Source of the DNA: Bombilactobacillus bombi
GTDB lineage: Bacteria; Bacillota; Bacilli; Lactobacillales; Lactobacillaceae
Strand: one strand, 5' to 3'
DNA: 64,000 bases
NCBI RefSeq assembly: GCF_964340835.1
Contig: NZ_OZ204251.1
Of this stretch, positions 26,103 to 34,964 are shown in pieces. Both the position numbers and the translations under genes were made by a program. Position 1 is the stretch's first letter. Each line of letters begins with the position of its first letter. Under the pieces are notes generated by a model. The model made no database searches. It was not told where the DNA came from and saw only the letters and a program-made list of their open reading frames with translations.

Positions 26103-26165
26103 TTTACAATTGCTGAGAATCATGCAATGATAAATGTGTATGTGCTAAAGAAAGAAGGAGTAAAA

Positions 26166-26495
26166 TTGTCTACTACAACTTACAGTGAAAAGTCAGTTGC
26201 TGCTTTTTTAACATTTTATGTTCGTCATTTACGTGACAATGATTTAGAAATTGTCTCTCAATATGATTTTGATCATCACGTTACCGAATTAAATGTTTTT
26301 ATCTTACATGATCGCAATTTTCGAATGAAAGACATTATCCCAGTTTTAATGAAGCAACACTACGAGATCATTAATCACTTATTGGAGGATTTAGTTACTA
26401 ACGCCCATTTAGATATGGAACAACTCGATACTCCGCAAGCTTGGGAAAATTGGTATCGCGCACAAAAAGCTCAAATTAACGATCCTGAAAGATAA
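26166..26495 (+). CDS. Small protein of unknown function
   Basis: About 109 residues, soluble and charged, with no recognised family. The central part (SVAAFLTFYVRHLRDNDLE, then HDRNFRMKDIIPVLMKQH) looks alpha/beta, and a C-terminal region rich in Asp, Trp and Arg follows. TTG 26166 is chosen because AAGGAG ends 5 nt upstream; an in-frame ATG at 26127 lacks a ribosome site. It follows the MFS gene by about 60 bp and shares its terminator. Confidence 0.6.
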   Translation: MSTTTYSEKSVAAFLTFYVRHLRDNDLEIVSQYDFDHHVTELNVFILHDRNFRMKDIIPVLMKQHYEIINHLLEDLVTNAHLDMEQLDTPQAWENWYRAQKAQINDPER

Positions 26496-26503
26496 CTGCA
26501 AAA

Positions 26504-26532
26504 CAGCCAACGAAATTCGCTGGCTATTTTTT
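26504..26532 (+). terminator. Terminator of MFS/small-protein transcript
   Basis: AGCCA...TGGCT with an inner CG...CG pair (26505-26524) is followed by a run of T on the plus strand. Confidence 0.75.
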
Positions 26533-26545
26533 ATTAAAAGTAAAC

Positions 26546-26576
26546 AAAAAGTTGAGACAAAATGTCTCAACTTTTT
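26546..26576. terminator. Strong bidirectional terminator
   Basis: A perfect 14-bp stem (26546-26559 with 26563-26576) with a 3-nt loop and A/T ends. It mainly serves the pyruvate oxidase gene on the minus strand. Confidence 0.9.
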
Positions 26577-26584
26577 ACATTATT

Positions 26585-28312
26585 TTATAAAAATTGACGC
26601 ATAATTTCTTTTAATGGTGGCATCTTTGGAATTTGGAATTTATCTTTAAAGTATTCAAAGCCAAATTTCATATAACCTTTAGCTTCATCCATTACAATCT
26701 TACCAGGTAATGGTGCTTCATCATACACAGCAGCATTAATTAAGACTGGCTTGGTAGGATTTTGATATTGTTCCATAGCTGCTTTAAATTCAGCATCCGT
26801 TTTAACATTGACTCCAATACCACCACAGGCTTCAGCAAATTTAGCGTAATCAATATCAGCTAAATCAATACCATAATTTTGTTGTCCAGCTGATTGTTGT
26901 TCATATTCAATAAAGGCCAACATTTGATTATTTAATACTACCAAAACCATAGGTAAATCATACTTAACAGCTGTCACGAAGTCTTGCATCACCATAGCAA
27001 AAGCCCCATCACCACAAATTGCATATACGGGACGATTTGGCCAAGCACTCTTAGCTGCAATTGCCCCAGGCAAAGCACAACCCATAGTTCCTAACCAAGC
27101 AGAAATTGTATATTTTTGGGTTGGCTTAGCAGTAATAAAGCGAGCCCCGAAGGAAGTTGCTGTTCCGACATCAATTGACCAAACAACATCTTCAGGAGCC
27201 ATTTGGCTCATTGTTGAAAATAGTTTGGATGGTAAAACACCAGTATGTTTTTTCGATTGAACATCACTCATCCAAGCCCGCCAAATCCGCATATTTTGTT
27301 GGCAAGCTTCTAAAAATGCTCTTTGCGCCACTACTTCACCACGAGCATTTAGTAAAGTTAAGGCTGACTTCGAATCGGCAACAATTGCTAAATCCACATT
27401 ATGACGATGGCCGATATGACTGGCATCAGCATCAATTTGAATAGCGGGAATTTTATGATTAATATATGGAGCATATGGATAATCTGTTCCAATTAAAATT
27501 AACAAATCTGCATTGAACATTGCTTCATAAGCTGGTTTGGTTCCTAATTTTCCAATTTGACCTAGAGCATTAGGATGATCGTCGGCAATTGTTCCTTTAG
27601 CAGGCATTGTTTGAATAAAAGGAATAGCATAACGTTCAACAAATTCTTTGGCTTCTACTTGCGCGTTCTCAGCACCTTTACCAATGAGAGCAACTGGATT
27701 TTTAGCTTTCTTAATCATTGCTAAAGCCCGATCAACATCTTGAATTCTTGCTTGTGGTTGCTCTAATTGAAATTGACCTGCTGTTGGCACAAAAGTATCT
27801 GCAATCTTGTGATCCGGCACATCATCAGGAATCGTTAATACGGCAACTCCCTTATGGGTATAAGCCATTCGAATTGCTTCATCCATTACGTTAGGTAAAG
27901 TAGCAGGATTAGTAACTAACTTATTATAAACAGCTACATCTTCAAACAAAGTAGGTGTATTTACTTCTTGGAAAAAGCCTGTATTTAATAAGTGTGACTG
28001 AATTTGACCCAAAATAGCAACAACTGGTGCATGATCCATCTTGGCATCGTATAATCCATTAAGTAAGTGAATTGCCCCAGGTCCACCAATAGATAGACAA
28101 ACACTAACTCTTCCAGTTAGTTTGCCGTGAGCAGCTGCAGCCAAAGCTGCTACTTCTTCATGGCGCACCTGTGTAAATTTAATTTTCGCACGCTCACGAT
28201 ACAACGCTTCAATTGTCGTGTCAACAGAATCACCTGGTAAGCCATAAACATTATCAATACCCCAAGCTTCCATTACTTGGACCATTTTATCTGCTGCATT
28301 AATTTTTGTCAT
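26585..28312 (-). CDS. Pyruvate oxidase
   Basis: A 575-residue thiamine-diphosphate and FAD enzyme. It converts pyruvate, phosphate and O2 into acetyl-phosphate, CO2 and H2O2. The N-terminal PYR domain carries VYGLPGDS and the catalytic glutamate in QVRHEEVAA; a central FAD-binding domain follows (about 190-340); the C-terminal PP domain has the ThDP motif starting GDGAFAMVMQDF and ending VVLNN (about 430-460). It resembles the Lactobacillus Pox/SpxB branch; acetolactate synthase is less likely. It is monocistronic, with a terminator at 26546. It supplies extra ATP, and peroxide, when oxygen is present. Confidence 0.92.
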   Translation of the reverse strand: MTKINAADKMVQVMEAWGIDNVYGLPGDSVDTTIEALYRERAKIKFTQVRHEEVAALAAAAHGKLTGRVSVCLSIGGPGAIHLLNGLYDAKMDHAPVVAILGQIQSHLLNTGFFQEVNTPTLFEDVAVYNKLVTNPATLPNVMDEAIRMAYTHKGVAVLTIPDDVPDHKIADTFVPTAGQFQLEQPQARIQDVDRALAMIKKAKNPVALIGKGAENAQVEAKEFVERYAIPFIQTMPAKGTIADDHPNALGQIGKLGTKPAYEAMFNADLLILIGTDYPYAPYINHKIPAIQIDADASHIGHRHNVDLAIVADSKSALTLLNARGEVVAQRAFLEACQQNMRIWRAWMSDVQSKKHTGVLPSKLFSTMSQMAPEDVVWSIDVGTATSFGARFITAKPTQKYTISAWLGTMGCALPGAIAAKSAWPNRPVYAICGDGAFAMVMQDFVTAVKYDLPMVLVVLNNQMLAFIEYEQQSAGQQNYGIDLADIDYAKFAEACGGIGVNVKTDAEFKAAMEQYQNPTKPVLINAAVYDEAPLPGKIVMDEAKGYMKFGFEYFKDKFQIPKMPPLKEIMRQFL

Positions 28313-28488
28313 ATAACTTTCATCCCCGACTCGTATTCTTTAATTATCATAACTACTTTACCACGAAAAAATCACAAACTAAAGTATAAAGTCATAACTA
28401 GATACAATAACCAAAAATTATCTTTTATCGACTCAATTGTGAAATTACTATTATCTCAGAAGATGCTTTTTTACAATCAATAAATAGT

Positions 28489-28860
28489 TTAATTCTGTTT
28501 TTGGTTTAATAAAGTAATGGTACTATAACTAGTAGGGTTATTAAGTTCGTCTTGATAAGTAACTGCTTGCCAAACTTGAGTTTGTTTACCAATTTTAATG
28601 GGTGTTGCCTGGGCTAACAAAACTCCGCTTTTCACAGCCCGTAAATGCTGTGTGTTAATGTTCATTCCCACAGCTATTTGATGAGCAGTTAAATTCAAGT
28701 TAGCTCCCATACTGGCTGCCGTTTCTGCAAGAACACTATTAATTCCCCCATGAACAAGACCGTAAGGCTGCATAATATTTGCTGTTACAGTTAACTGTAA
28801 TTCAACTTTTTGTGATGATTGATTAATAACTTTAATACCCAAATAATCAATTAAATTCAT
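28489..28860 (-). CDS. menI: Hotdog-fold thioesterase (MenI/PaaI-like)
   Basis: A 123-residue hotdog thioesterase. PYGLVHGGINSVLAETAASMGAN contains the family's HGG motif and catalytic glutamate, and VGMNINTQHLRAVKSG is the following strand pair. Being back-to-back with menB, it is most likely the 1,4-dihydroxy-2-naphthoyl-CoA hydrolase MenI, which releases DHNA. A general acyl-CoA thioesterase is the alternative. Its GAGGT site lies directly beside the menB ribosome site, leaving no room for a separate promoter. Confidence 0.82.
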   Translation of the reverse strand: MNLIDYLGIKVINQSSQKVELQLTVTANIMQPYGLVHGGINSVLAETAASMGANLNLTAHQIAVGMNINTQHLRAVKSGVLLAQATPIKIGKQTQVWQAVTYQDELNNPTSYSTITLLNQKQN

Positions 28861-28886
28861 ATTTTTACCTCAAAGGAGAGAATTAA

Positions 28887-29702
28887 ATGTCTGACTGGAA
28901 AACTATTAAAACTTATAGTGAAATTTTATTTGAGCGTCAGGGTAAAATTGCTAAAATCACCATTAACCGTCCAGAAGTTCGCAATGCCTTTACCCCTGAT
29001 ACTATTCAAGAAATGATTGACGCATTCAATTATTGCCGTGATGATGCTAGTATTGGTGTTATTATTTTAACAGGCCAAGGCGACTTAGCATTTTGTTCTG
29101 GTGGCGATCAAAAAGTGCGGGGTAACGGCGGTTATGTCGGCAAAGACCATATCGCTCGCCTAAATGTTTTAGATTTGCAACATCTTATTCGCATTATTCC
29201 TAAACCTGTCATTGCGATGGTTCGAGGTTGGTCTGTTGGCGGAGGCAATATCTTACAATTGGTTTGTGATTTAACTATTGCCGCTGATAACGCCAAATTC
29301 ATGCAAACTGGACCTAAGGTTGGCAGTTTTGATGCTGGTTATGGTTCTGCTTATTTAGCTCGAGTCATTGGGCATAAACGGGCCAAAGAAGTTTGGTTCT
29401 TATGTCATCCTTATACCGCCGAAGAGGCCTATCAAATGGGCTGGGTGAATAAAGTTGTTCCCTTAGCAGATGTCGAGAAAGAAACTTTAGCTTGGTGTCG
29501 GGAAATTCTCCAAAAATCTCCAACTGCATTGCGCTTTATTAAAGCTGCTATGAATGCTGACACGGATGGCTTAGCAGGATTACAACAAATTGCTGGGGAC
29601 TCAACAATGCTCTTTTATGAATCTCCTGAAGCTCAAGAAGGTCGGGATGCTTATCTTCAAAAACGCCAACCCGATTTTGATAAATTTCCTAAATTTCCTT
29701 AA
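28887..29702 (+). CDS. menB: 1,4-dihydroxy-2-naphthoyl-CoA synthase
   Basis: A 271-residue crotonase-fold enzyme that cyclises o-succinylbenzoyl-CoA. Diagnostic features are CSGGDQKVRG (oxyanion hole and MenB-specific loop), GWSVGGGNILQLVCDLTIAADNA in mid-protein, GPKVGSFDAGYGS, and the C-terminal AYLQKRQPDFDKFP tail that contributes to the neighbouring active site. AAAGGAGA precedes the ATG. It is followed by menE and is divergent from menI. Confidence 0.95.
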   Translation: MSDWKTIKTYSEILFERQGKIAKITINRPEVRNAFTPDTIQEMIDAFNYCRDDASIGVIILTGQGDLAFCSGGDQKVRGNGGYVGKDHIARLNVLDLQHLIRIIPKPVIAMVRGWSVGGGNILQLVCDLTIAADNAKFMQTGPKVGSFDAGYGSAYLARVIGHKRAKEVWFLCHPYTAEEAYQMGWVNKVVPLADVEKETLAWCREILQKSPTALRFIKAAMNADTDGLAGLQQIAGDSTMLFYESPEAQEGRDAYLQKRQPDFDKFPKFP

Positions 29703-29723
29703 TTATGAAAAGAGTTACTATTT

Positions 29724-31169
29724 ATGGAAAACTGGTTAAATAAACGCGCGCAACTGTCACCTCATAAAATAGCAGTTGTTTATCAAAACCAAAAATTTAC
29801 TTTTGCCCAAGTTTTACAAACTGTGCAACAAACTGCTCAAAGATTAAAAGGACTAGGTTTGAAACCTAAGCAGCCCGTAGCTATTTTTGGTAGAAATAAT
29901 CTTGAAACTTATTATAACATTTTAGCTTTACAGCAACTGAGTTTGCCGATTGTCTTTTTAAATATTCGCCTGGCTGCTGTGGAACTGCAATATCAGGTTA
30001 ATAATTCCCAAATACAAGCTTGTTTGGTGGATTCCACTTTAGAAAATAGTGCAATTGCTCAAGTAAATAATTTACGTATAATTACTCAACAAGATTTGCA
30101 ACAAGCTAAACCTACTTTTTATGAGGTCCATGACATTGAAAGTTCGCAAATTGCTAGCATGATGTATACTTCTGGAACTACTGGCCATCCTAAAGGAGTT
30201 TTACAAACTTGGAGTAATCACTGGCATTCTGCAATGAATACAATGTTAAATTTTCAAATTACTGAAAATGATGCTTGGTTATGCACCGTTCCGCTTTTTC
30301 ATATTTCAGGATTTTCTATTTTACTGCGTTCACTTATTTTTGGTATTACTATTTATTTAGAACCAAAATTTGATGTTCAACGTTGCCAACACTTATTAAT
30401 TAATGAACCTATTACAATTTTTTCTGTGGTACCGACAATGCTCAAACAGCTATTAACAAGTTATCAATCGACACAACCTTACAACACTCAATTTCGAATT
30501 ATGTTTTTGGGTGGGGGACCAATTGATCCTCAAACTTTAAAACTGTGCCAACAATTTCACATCCCTACTGTTCAATCTTATGGGATGACGGAAACTTGCT
30601 CCAATGTTGTCGCTTTAAAACCAGAAGATGCTGTCCGCAAAAGCGGCTCATCTGGACAAGCGCTTTTTACTAATCAAATCAGAATTGCTGATAAACAAAC
30701 TATAGGCGAAATTCAGCTGAAGTCTCCGGCACTGGCGGTGGGCTATTGGCAGCAAATGGAACTTTATCATAGTAAATTTACAAAAGATGGTTGGTATTGC
30801 ACTGGTGATGTGGGTTATCTGGATTCGCAAGGTTATTTGTTTGTCAAGGGGCGCTTAGATGATATGTTTATTTCCGGTGGCGAAAATATTTTCCCTAATG
30901 AAGTCGAAAATGTCTATCATCAATTATCTGCAATTGTTGATATTGTGGTTACAAGTTTGCCCAACGATAAATATGGAGCCGTCCCAATTGCCTATTTGAC
31001 TAGTAACCAGCACTCATTAAATAATGCTACTTTGCGAGCTTTTGGCCAACAAAACTTAGCCCATTATAAGGTGCCAGTCGAATTTCGCCAAATTGACTAT
31101 TTTCCTAGAACAGGTAGCGGGAAAATACAACGTAACAAATTAAGATTTTTAAAGTTTAAATTGCTTTAA
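29724..31169 (+). CDS. menE: o-Succinylbenzoate-CoA ligase
   Basis: A 481-residue ANL-family ligase that activates o-succinylbenzoate with ATP and CoA. The P-loop is MYTSGTTGHPKGV, the A5 motif SYGMTETCS, and the A8 hinge CTGDVGYLD then KGRLDDMFISGGENIFPNEVE; the A10 lysine is in RTGSGKIQRNKL. It directly follows menB (21 bp). With MenI it completes OSB to DHNA. The upstream steps (MenF, MenD, MenH, MenC) and MenA are not in this window. Confidence 0.92.
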   Translation: MENWLNKRAQLSPHKIAVVYQNQKFTFAQVLQTVQQTAQRLKGLGLKPKQPVAIFGRNNLETYYNILALQQLSLPIVFLNIRLAAVELQYQVNNSQIQACLVDSTLENSAIAQVNNLRIITQQDLQQAKPTFYEVHDIESSQIASMMYTSGTTGHPKGVLQTWSNHWHSAMNTMLNFQITENDAWLCTVPLFHISGFSILLRSLIFGITIYLEPKFDVQRCQHLLINEPITIFSVVPTMLKQLLTSYQSTQPYNTQFRIMFLGGGPIDPQTLKLCQQFHIPTVQSYGMTETCSNVVALKPEDAVRKSGSSGQALFTNQIRIADKQTIGEIQLKSPALAVGYWQQMELYHSKFTKDGWYCTGDVGYLDSQGYLFVKGRLDDMFISGGENIFPNEVENVYHQLSAIVDIVVTSLPNDKYGAVPIAYLTSNQHSLNNATLRAFGQQNLAHYKVPVEFRQIDYFPRTGSGKIQRNKLRFLKFKLL

Positions 31170-31227
31170 GACATTATTGGGATTAGAATTAAGTGATTAT
31201 TTAAATTCTTGTTAATGGTGAGTTCTT

Positions 31228-31755
31228 ATGAAACAATATTCACGCCAATTTCATTGGTATCGTTGGTTGCGGATTCTTTTTTTAGCAATTGCAGGTATTA
31301 TTATTCTGATTAATCCTGACAAAAGTTTGGATGCAATTCTTTATTTGATTTCCGCTTATTTAATTGGTTTAGCATTGATTGCCCTTCATGATGGTTGGTT
31401 GCTGGCTAAAACCCATAGTGATAATACTGGTCCTTATGCTACAGCAGTTATTTCAATTATTATGGCGCTATTAATCTTTCCAATTGCACATGTTTTATTC
31501 CCGCTGCTGCCCATACTTTTAGGTATTATCTTATTAATCAATGGTGTTAATCAATTTTTTAACGCTCGGGTTAATCGAAAATATATTAATGTTACACCCT
31601 GGTTAGATTACTTGTACTCCATTTTGTTGATTGTACTGGGAATTACCCTTGTTTTTAATCCTTTTGATATGCTACGCTTATTTTTCCGGCTGTTAGGTGT
31701 TGGCCTAATTGGCTTAGCAATTATGGAATTTATTAATACTAGATTATATAAATAA
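31228..31755 (+). CDS. DUF308/HdeD-like membrane protein
   Basis: A 175-residue protein with six hydrophobic helices arranged as repeated two-helix units (IAGIIILINPDKSLDAI, then LLIVLGITLVFNPFDMLRL), as in the HdeD/DUF308 family. The function in Gram-positives is unknown; E. coli HdeD is linked to acid stress. A GGTGAG site precedes the ATG. It may be co-transcribed with menB-menE, since no terminator lies between them. Confidence 0.8.
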   Translation: MKQYSRQFHWYRWLRILFLAIAGIIILINPDKSLDAILYLISAYLIGLALIALHDGWLLAKTHSDNTGPYATAVISIIMALLIFPIAHVLFPLLPILLGIILLINGVNQFFNARVNRKYINVTPWLDYLYSILLIVLGITLVFNPFDMLRLFFRLLGVGLIGLAIMEFINTRLYK

Positions 31756-31795
31756 AAAATGTGAATTTGACTATTACAGTCAAGTTCACATTTTT
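31755..31795. terminator. Bidirectional terminator
   Basis: A stem of about 17 bp with one G-T wobble (31755-31772 with 31778-31795) and a short loop. It is shared by the DUF308 gene and the convergent sugar-acid operon. Confidence 0.9.
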
Positions 31796-31797
31796 GT

Positions 31798-32529
31798 TTA
31801 TTTTTCATGTTGGGCATGGGTCTGCGATTGGGCATTATTTTGTCCATAGTACGCATTCTGTCCATGCTTACGATAATAATGCTTATCTAATAAATACTGT
31901 GGTAACTCAATATTGCTTCGGGTCAGCTGCAGGGAATGGTAATCTTCTTCAGCAACTACTTCTAAAACCTTAGCATTATAAACCGCCTTGGCTGCAGTTG
32001 CTCCCCAGGCAAACGGTCCATGCTGACTGACTAAAGCTGCTGGTGTTGCTTCATAATCTAACTGCCGCTCTTTGAAAGTCTCTACAATCGCTTTTCCAGT
32101 ATTACCTTCATAATCTGCTTCGATTTCTGCTTGAGTTAATGCTCTGGCTGCTGGCACTGCGGTATAAAAGGTGTCCGCATGAGTCGTGTTCAATGCGGGA
32201 ACATCTAACCCCGCAGCGGCAAACGAGACTGCCCATGGTGAATGAGTATGCACAATCCCTCCAATATTAGGAAAAGCATTATACAAAACCGTATGCGTTG
32301 GCGTATCGCTAGAAGGATTCATTTTTCCTTCTACTACTTCCCCTTGCAGGTTTACAACTACCAAATCCTCAGGTTTTAAATCTTCATAGTCGACACCAGA
32401 AGGTTTAATCACAAACAAGCCTTTTTCTCGATCAATTCCAGAAACATTTCCCCAAGTAAATGTCACTAAATCCAACTTAGGCAACTGCATATTTGCTTCA
32501 TAAACTTCTTTTTTTAAAGCTTCTAACAT
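31798..32529 (-). CDS. araD: L-ribulose-5-phosphate 4-epimerase, copy 1
   Basis: A 243-residue class II aldolase-fold epimerase converting L-ribulose-5-P to D-xylulose-5-P. Zinc and phosphate sites are visible: TFTWGNVSG, SSDTPTHTVLY, THSPWAVSFA (His pair), and a C-terminal DKHYYRKHG. The protein is identical to the product of 43252-43983; here it ends the sugar-acid operon, where it plays the UlaF/SgbE role. ATG 32529 follows GGAGG by 9 nt; upstream in-frame codons lie inside the 3-epimerase gene. The DNA differs from copy 2 at nine silent positions, all between 31825 and 32212. Confidence 0.95.
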   Translation of the reverse strand: MLEALKKEVYEANMQLPKLDLVTFTWGNVSGIDREKGLFVIKPSGVDYEDLKPEDLVVVNLQGEVVEGKMNPSSDTPTHTVLYNAFPNIGGIVHTHSPWAVSFAAAGLDVPALNTTHADTFYTAVPAARALTQAEIEADYEGNTGKAIVETFKERQLDYEATPAALVSQHGPFAWGATAAKAVYNAKVLEVVAEEDYHSLQLTRSNIELPQYLLDKHYYRKHGQNAYYGQNNAQSQTHAQHEK

Positions 32530-32542
32530 ATTTTTAATCCTC

Positions 32543-33418
32543 CTAATTAAGAGCCTCTTGGCGAATACCAACCTGTTTAAACAATTGATCAAAGAATAAT
32601 TTTGCTTGTTTAATTTCCGTTGTTGGATCCGCTGCACTTTCAGTCCACATTTCCACTGTATAACTACCAGAATATCCTAAACGGACTAAAGCTTTTAAAC
32701 ATCCCAAAAAGTCAACATCGCCTTCGCCAAAAGGAACCTCTTTGAATTGTCCTTTAAATGTGGGAGTGACTTTTTTAGTATCCTTTAAATGAATGGCCGC
32801 GATATTATCGATATTATTTTCTAAATCTACAATCACATCATTTTCGGGCCAAGCTGAAATATTTCCTAAATCTGGATAACCTTGTAGCCAAGGACTTTTA
32901 ATTTGTGTTTTAACTTGTGAAATTTTAGTTAATGAATTCAAAAAGGGATCATCCATCGTTTCAATTGATAACATGACTAATTTTTTAGCAGCCATATCGA
33001 CACATTTTTGTAGATTCTCTAAAAAAAGTTCATGACTTTGGACAGTCTTAGGCTCATAGTAAACATCATAACCTGCCAATTGAATATTTCTAATACCCAA
33101 ATCAACAGCTAAATCAATTGCCTTTTGCATGATTTCCAAAGATTGTTCCCGAACATGTTCATCAGCAGAGCCCAAAGGAAAACGTCGATGTCCTGACAAC
33201 ATGAGTGTGTTAATTCGACTATTAGTTTTCCACATTGCTTGACGAAATTCAGAACGTTGCGCTTTGGACCAATCAAGTCGCTGTAAACGTTCATCACTTT
33301 CATCTATTGAAAATTCTAAAAAATTAAATCCCAAATCATGCACTAAATTAAATTTTTGCTCCCAATTTAACTTAGGCGGTAAAGCTTTTTCATAAATACC
33401 TAAAGCATTAATGGTCAT
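32543..33418 (-). CDS. ulaE: L-xylulose-5-phosphate 3-epimerase (UlaE/SgbU-like)
   Basis: A 291-residue xylose-isomerase-like TIM barrel converting L-xylulose-5-P to L-ribulose-5-P. It begins ALGIYEKALP and contains MLSGHRRFPLGS, the metal-binding glutamate in LSIETMDDPF, PDLGNISAWP, IHLKDTKKV and VEMWTES; these match the UlaE/SgbU family closely. It overlaps the kinase gene by 11 bp and precedes the 4-epimerase by 13 bp, reproducing the E. coli lyxK-sgbU-sgbE order with sgbH missing. Confidence 0.9.
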   Translation of the reverse strand: MTINALGIYEKALPPKLNWEQKFNLVHDLGFNFLEFSIDESDERLQRLDWSKAQRSEFRQAMWKTNSRINTLMLSGHRRFPLGSADEHVREQSLEIMQKAIDLAVDLGIRNIQLAGYDVYYEPKTVQSHELFLENLQKCVDMAAKKLVMLSIETMDDPFLNSLTKISQVKTQIKSPWLQGYPDLGNISAWPENDVIVDLENNIDNIAAIHLKDTKKVTPTFKGQFKEVPFGEGDVDFLGCLKALVRLGYSGSYTVEMWTESAADPTTEIKQAKLFFDQLFKQVGIRQEALN

Positions 33419-34949
33419 TTTGCTTATTCAACTCCTTTTGTAAATTTTTTAACTTCTCCCATTTTCCCTCTAAAGTTCGTAATAGTGAATCATAAATTTG
33501 ATATTTTTTTTCATAAATTTCTACTTGATCTGCAATAGGTTCATACCGCTCTATAACTTGAGTCATTTGCGCAACTGCGCTAGAAAAATCAGGATATAGT
33601 CCTTCACCAACTGCACAAGTTATTGCGCCACCTAAGCCACCTAATTCACTGGCAGCAGTTAGTTCTATTGGCAAATTTAAAACATCCGCAAACATTTGTA
33701 CCCAATGTTTAGAGTTGCAAGCTCCTCCTGACATCCGAATAACTTCAGGTCGATGTCCTAAAACCTTAAGTAATTGTTCTATATGATCACGATGAGCAAA
33801 ACAAATTCCTTCATAAACTGATCTAATCATTTCGGATTTCGTAGTCGAACTACGTAAGCCAATAAATGCACCTTCAGCTGCTGGATCTGAATTACTTCCA
33901 TATAGAAAAGGAAAGAATAACAACTGTGTATAGGCAGCATCCGTACTATCTAGCATCATCTCTAAATAATCATAAATAGATTTCTGATGTAAATTGGCAT
34001 TATGAACCTCTTCTGCTAACAACATCTTAATCATAAGTTCCAAATTACCAGCCGATGTAGGGCTAGAAGCTTCAATAAGATTCAAATCAGTAGGAAATAT
34101 TGAATTCATCAAACCAGCAGACTGCGGTGCTCGCTGTAAGCTAGGAAAGATATTCATATTCCAGGTTCCAGCTATCATACTAAACTTTTGTTCATTCAAT
34201 ACTCCAGTTGCAATAGCACAAGCATCAATATCAAACATACCTGCATATACTGGGGTTCCACTTTTCAGACCTGTTACTTGTGCTGCTTTGCTCGTAACAT
34301 GACCTGCTAAGTCTGTTGCTTTAATTAAAGGTGGTAACTTATTATAAATTTCTGGAACCCCAAAAAAATCATACAAATTTTGATCGTATTTTCCTGTATC
34401 TAAATTAATTAAGTTATTGCCGGAAGCATCTCCGATTTCTTGTTTAATCTCATCTGTTAACAAATAACGAATAAAATCTTTATTCGATAAAATATACCCA
34501 ATTCGATCATATTGCTCGTACTGGTTTTCTTTCAACCAGCGTAAAATGACAGGAGCCTGACTAGCCATAATTTGTTGATGACTAATCGAGTAAATACGAC
34601 TAACCTGTGATTGTAATGTAGTAGCGATATTTTGTGCGCGATTATCAGTTGACAAAATACCATTCATGAAAATTTTGCCTGTTTGATCTAAAGTATATAA
34701 TCCCTTACCGTGTCCAACGACTGTTATCGCTTCAATCAAATCAGCTTTTAAATTAGCTTTTTTCAATGCCTGTTGAATAACTTGACCAATATCACTTAAT
34801 AAATTGGATAACTTAATTTCTTGAAAACCTGGCTGCGGCTCTATTCTTTTGGTTGGAAAAGACGCCATTCCTACTTGTTGCCCATTGTCAGTGCAAATAA
34901 CAGCCTTAGTATTAGTTCCACCATTATCAATAGTTAAAAAATAATGCAT
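33408..34949 (-). CDS. lyxK: FGGY carbohydrate kinase, L-xylulokinase-like
   Basis: A protein of about 513 residues with the two-domain FGGY fold. The phosphate loop is IDNGGTNTKAV at the N terminus; GHGKGLYTLD with ILSTDNRAQ, and MFDIDACAIATG, resemble E. coli LyxK. The adenosine motif MSGGACNSKHWVQMFAD lies near residue 415, with GGLGGAITCAVG after it. LyxK-type kinases phosphorylate L-xylulose or 3-keto-L-gulonate. ATG 34949 is taken as start after GTGGGTGA; ATG 34952 is equally in frame. It lies between the propeller-like gene (15 bp) and ulaE. Confidence 0.85.
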   Translation of the reverse strand: MHYFLTIDNGGTNTKAVICTDNGQQVGMASFPTKRIEPQPGFQEIKLSNLLSDIGQVIQQALKKANLKADLIEAITVVGHGKGLYTLDQTGKIFMNGILSTDNRAQNIATTLQSQVSRIYSISHQQIMASQAPVILRWLKENQYEQYDRIGYILSNKDFIRYLLTDEIKQEIGDASGNNLINLDTGKYDQNLYDFFGVPEIYNKLPPLIKATDLAGHVTSKAAQVTGLKSGTPVYAGMFDIDACAIATGVLNEQKFSMIAGTWNMNIFPSLQRAPQSAGLMNSIFPTDLNLIEASSPTSAGNLELMIKMLLAEEVHNANLHQKSIYDYLEMMLDSTDAAYTQLLFFPFLYGSNSDPAAEGAFIGLRSSTTKSEMIRSVYEGICFAHRDHIEQLLKVLGHRPEVIRMSGGACNSKHWVQMFADVLNLPIELTAASELGGLGGAITCAVGEGLYPDFSSAVAQMTQVIERYEPIADQVEIYEKKYQIYDSLLRTLEGKWEKLKNLQKELNKQNDH

Positions 34950-34964
34950 CATTTCACCCACTTT

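Noticed and set aside
32530..32637. 36-codon N-terminal extension of araD copy 1
   Set aside because: It lies inside the 3-epimerase gene, has no ribosome site, and copy 2 shows the true start at MLEALK (codon 1 there being TTG).
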